From an uncultured Clostridia bacterium (GTDB lineage Bacteria > Bacillota > Clostridia > Oscillospirales > CAG-272), in NCBI GenBank assembly GCA_945485605.1, contig CALYSG010000119.1, positions 1 to 5,101 on the forward strand: a stretch of DNA of 5,101 nt, in the 5' to 3' direction. The translations under genes and the position numbers were made by a program. Below the pieces are notes generated by a model. It saw nothing but the letters and a program-made list of their open reading frames with translations. It was not told where the DNA came from and ran no database searches. Shown piece after piece: positions 4,943 through 5,101 of this stretch; the stretch's first letter is position 1, and every line of letters begins with the position of its first letter.

Positions 4943-5027
4943 GTAGAATTCTCGATTCTACTATTAGTAGAATTGCGTTTGAGAAATTCTACAGACACTT
5001 CGGAAAGATTAGAAAATCAATTTCTAC
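4943..5027. repeat. Array of GTAGAAT / ATTCTAC half-sites, candidate operators
   Basis: GTAGAAT (4943-4949), ATTCTAC (4955-4961), GTAGAAT (4967-4973) and ATTCTAC (4986-4992) are perfect half-sites. TTAGAAA (5009-5015) with TTTCTAC (5021-5027) is a degenerate pair. Three adjacent half-sites repeat every 12 bp in alternating orientation, forming 7-5-7 inverted repeats at 4943-4961 and 4955-4973; the degenerate pair has the same 7-5-7 geometry. The array lies exactly between the divergent promoters, so it probably binds the XRE regulator encoded at 4254-4907. Confidence 0.75.
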
Positions 5028-5034
5028 AATTCTC

Positions 5035-5063
5035 TTGACTCATTTGCGCTATCAGCATATAAT
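5035..5063 (+). promoter_or_regulatory. Sigma-A promoter of the rightward gene at 5091
   Basis: TTGACT (5035-5040), 17 bases, then TATAAT (5058-5063). The predicted start is near 5070, leaving a leader of about 20 bases that contains AAGGAGG at 5078-5084. An AATTCTC sequence abuts the -35 box, mirroring AATTCTAC abutting the -35 box of the leftward promoter. Confidence 0.88.
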
Positions 5064-5090
5064 AACGGCAAAACCGCAAGGAGGTTAAAA

Positions 5091-5101
5091 ATGAAAAACT
5101 C
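5091..5101 (+). CDS. Start of a rightward gene, partial (product unknown)
   Basis: Only ATG and two further complete codons (Met-Lys-Asn) are inside the window. The start is well supported: a consensus promoter at 5035-5063 and AAGGAGG 6 bases upstream of ATG 5091. Its product cannot be told from the window. It is the likely target of the divergent XRE membrane regulator. Confidence 0.8.

Noticed and set aside
4943..5027. Possible CRISPR-like repeats
   Set aside because: The units are 7-bp alternating inverted half-sites, not 25-40 bp direct repeats with spacers. They sit between promoters as operators do.

Overview
The window looks like chromosomal DNA of a low-to-medium G+C Gram-positive bacterium, most plausibly a Clostridia / Oscillospiraceae (Ruminococcus-like) gut or rumen organism. 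The signs are strong GGAGG ribosome binding sites at nearly every start, textbook sigma-A promoters (TTGAAA or TTGACA, 17 bp, TATAAT), and clostridial protein families: an Amidase_6 protein, an ECF sigma factor with a one-TM partner, an XRE-S24 repressor and an XRE regulator fused to a membrane domain. The taxonomic call is inference from style, not from a marker gene.

Left part, all read leftward (1-2755). From right to left these are a two-TM protein of unknown function (2078-2755), a striking 155-bp nested palindromic element (1914-2068), an Amidase_6 cysteine amidase (1263-1850), an ECF sigma factor (598-1149) and its translationally coupled membrane partner, which starts at TTG 601 and runs off the left edge. 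The sigma operon has a consensus sigma-A promoter straddling the end of the amidase gene. Closer to the gene is a second, ECF-type sequence (TGTAAC-N16-CGAC) that would give autoregulation.

Middle part (2756-4260). A LexA/HdiR-like XRE-S24 repressor with an intact Ala-Gly cleavage site and Ser/Lys dyad reads leftward. It is divergent from a 106-aa two-TM protein driven by a perfect consensus promoter (TTGACA-17-TATAAT). Short palindromes built on TGACA/TGTCA overlap both promoters, and a related one lies at the promoter of the 2078-2755 gene. This suggests a small switch in which a cleavable repressor controls a small membrane protein and possibly itself. A perfect 18-bp bidirectional terminator ends the small-protein gene and the convergent gene to its right.

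Right part (4254-5101). An XRE regulator with four C-terminal TM helices reads leftward from a promoter so close to its ATG that the mRNA should be leaderless. Its intergenic region carries an ordered array of GTAGAAT/ATTCTAC half-sites between two divergent promoters. The rightward promoter drives a gene of which only the first codons (ATG at 5091) are in the window.

As a whole the window is a cluster of three separate regulatory modules: an ECF sigma with its partner, a cleavable repressor with a small membrane protein, and a membrane-anchored XRE regulator with an unseen target. Each pairs a transcription factor with a membrane protein. No RNA genes, CRISPR array, insertion sequence or phage structural gene were seen. 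No stretch longer than about 230 bases lacks a gene.
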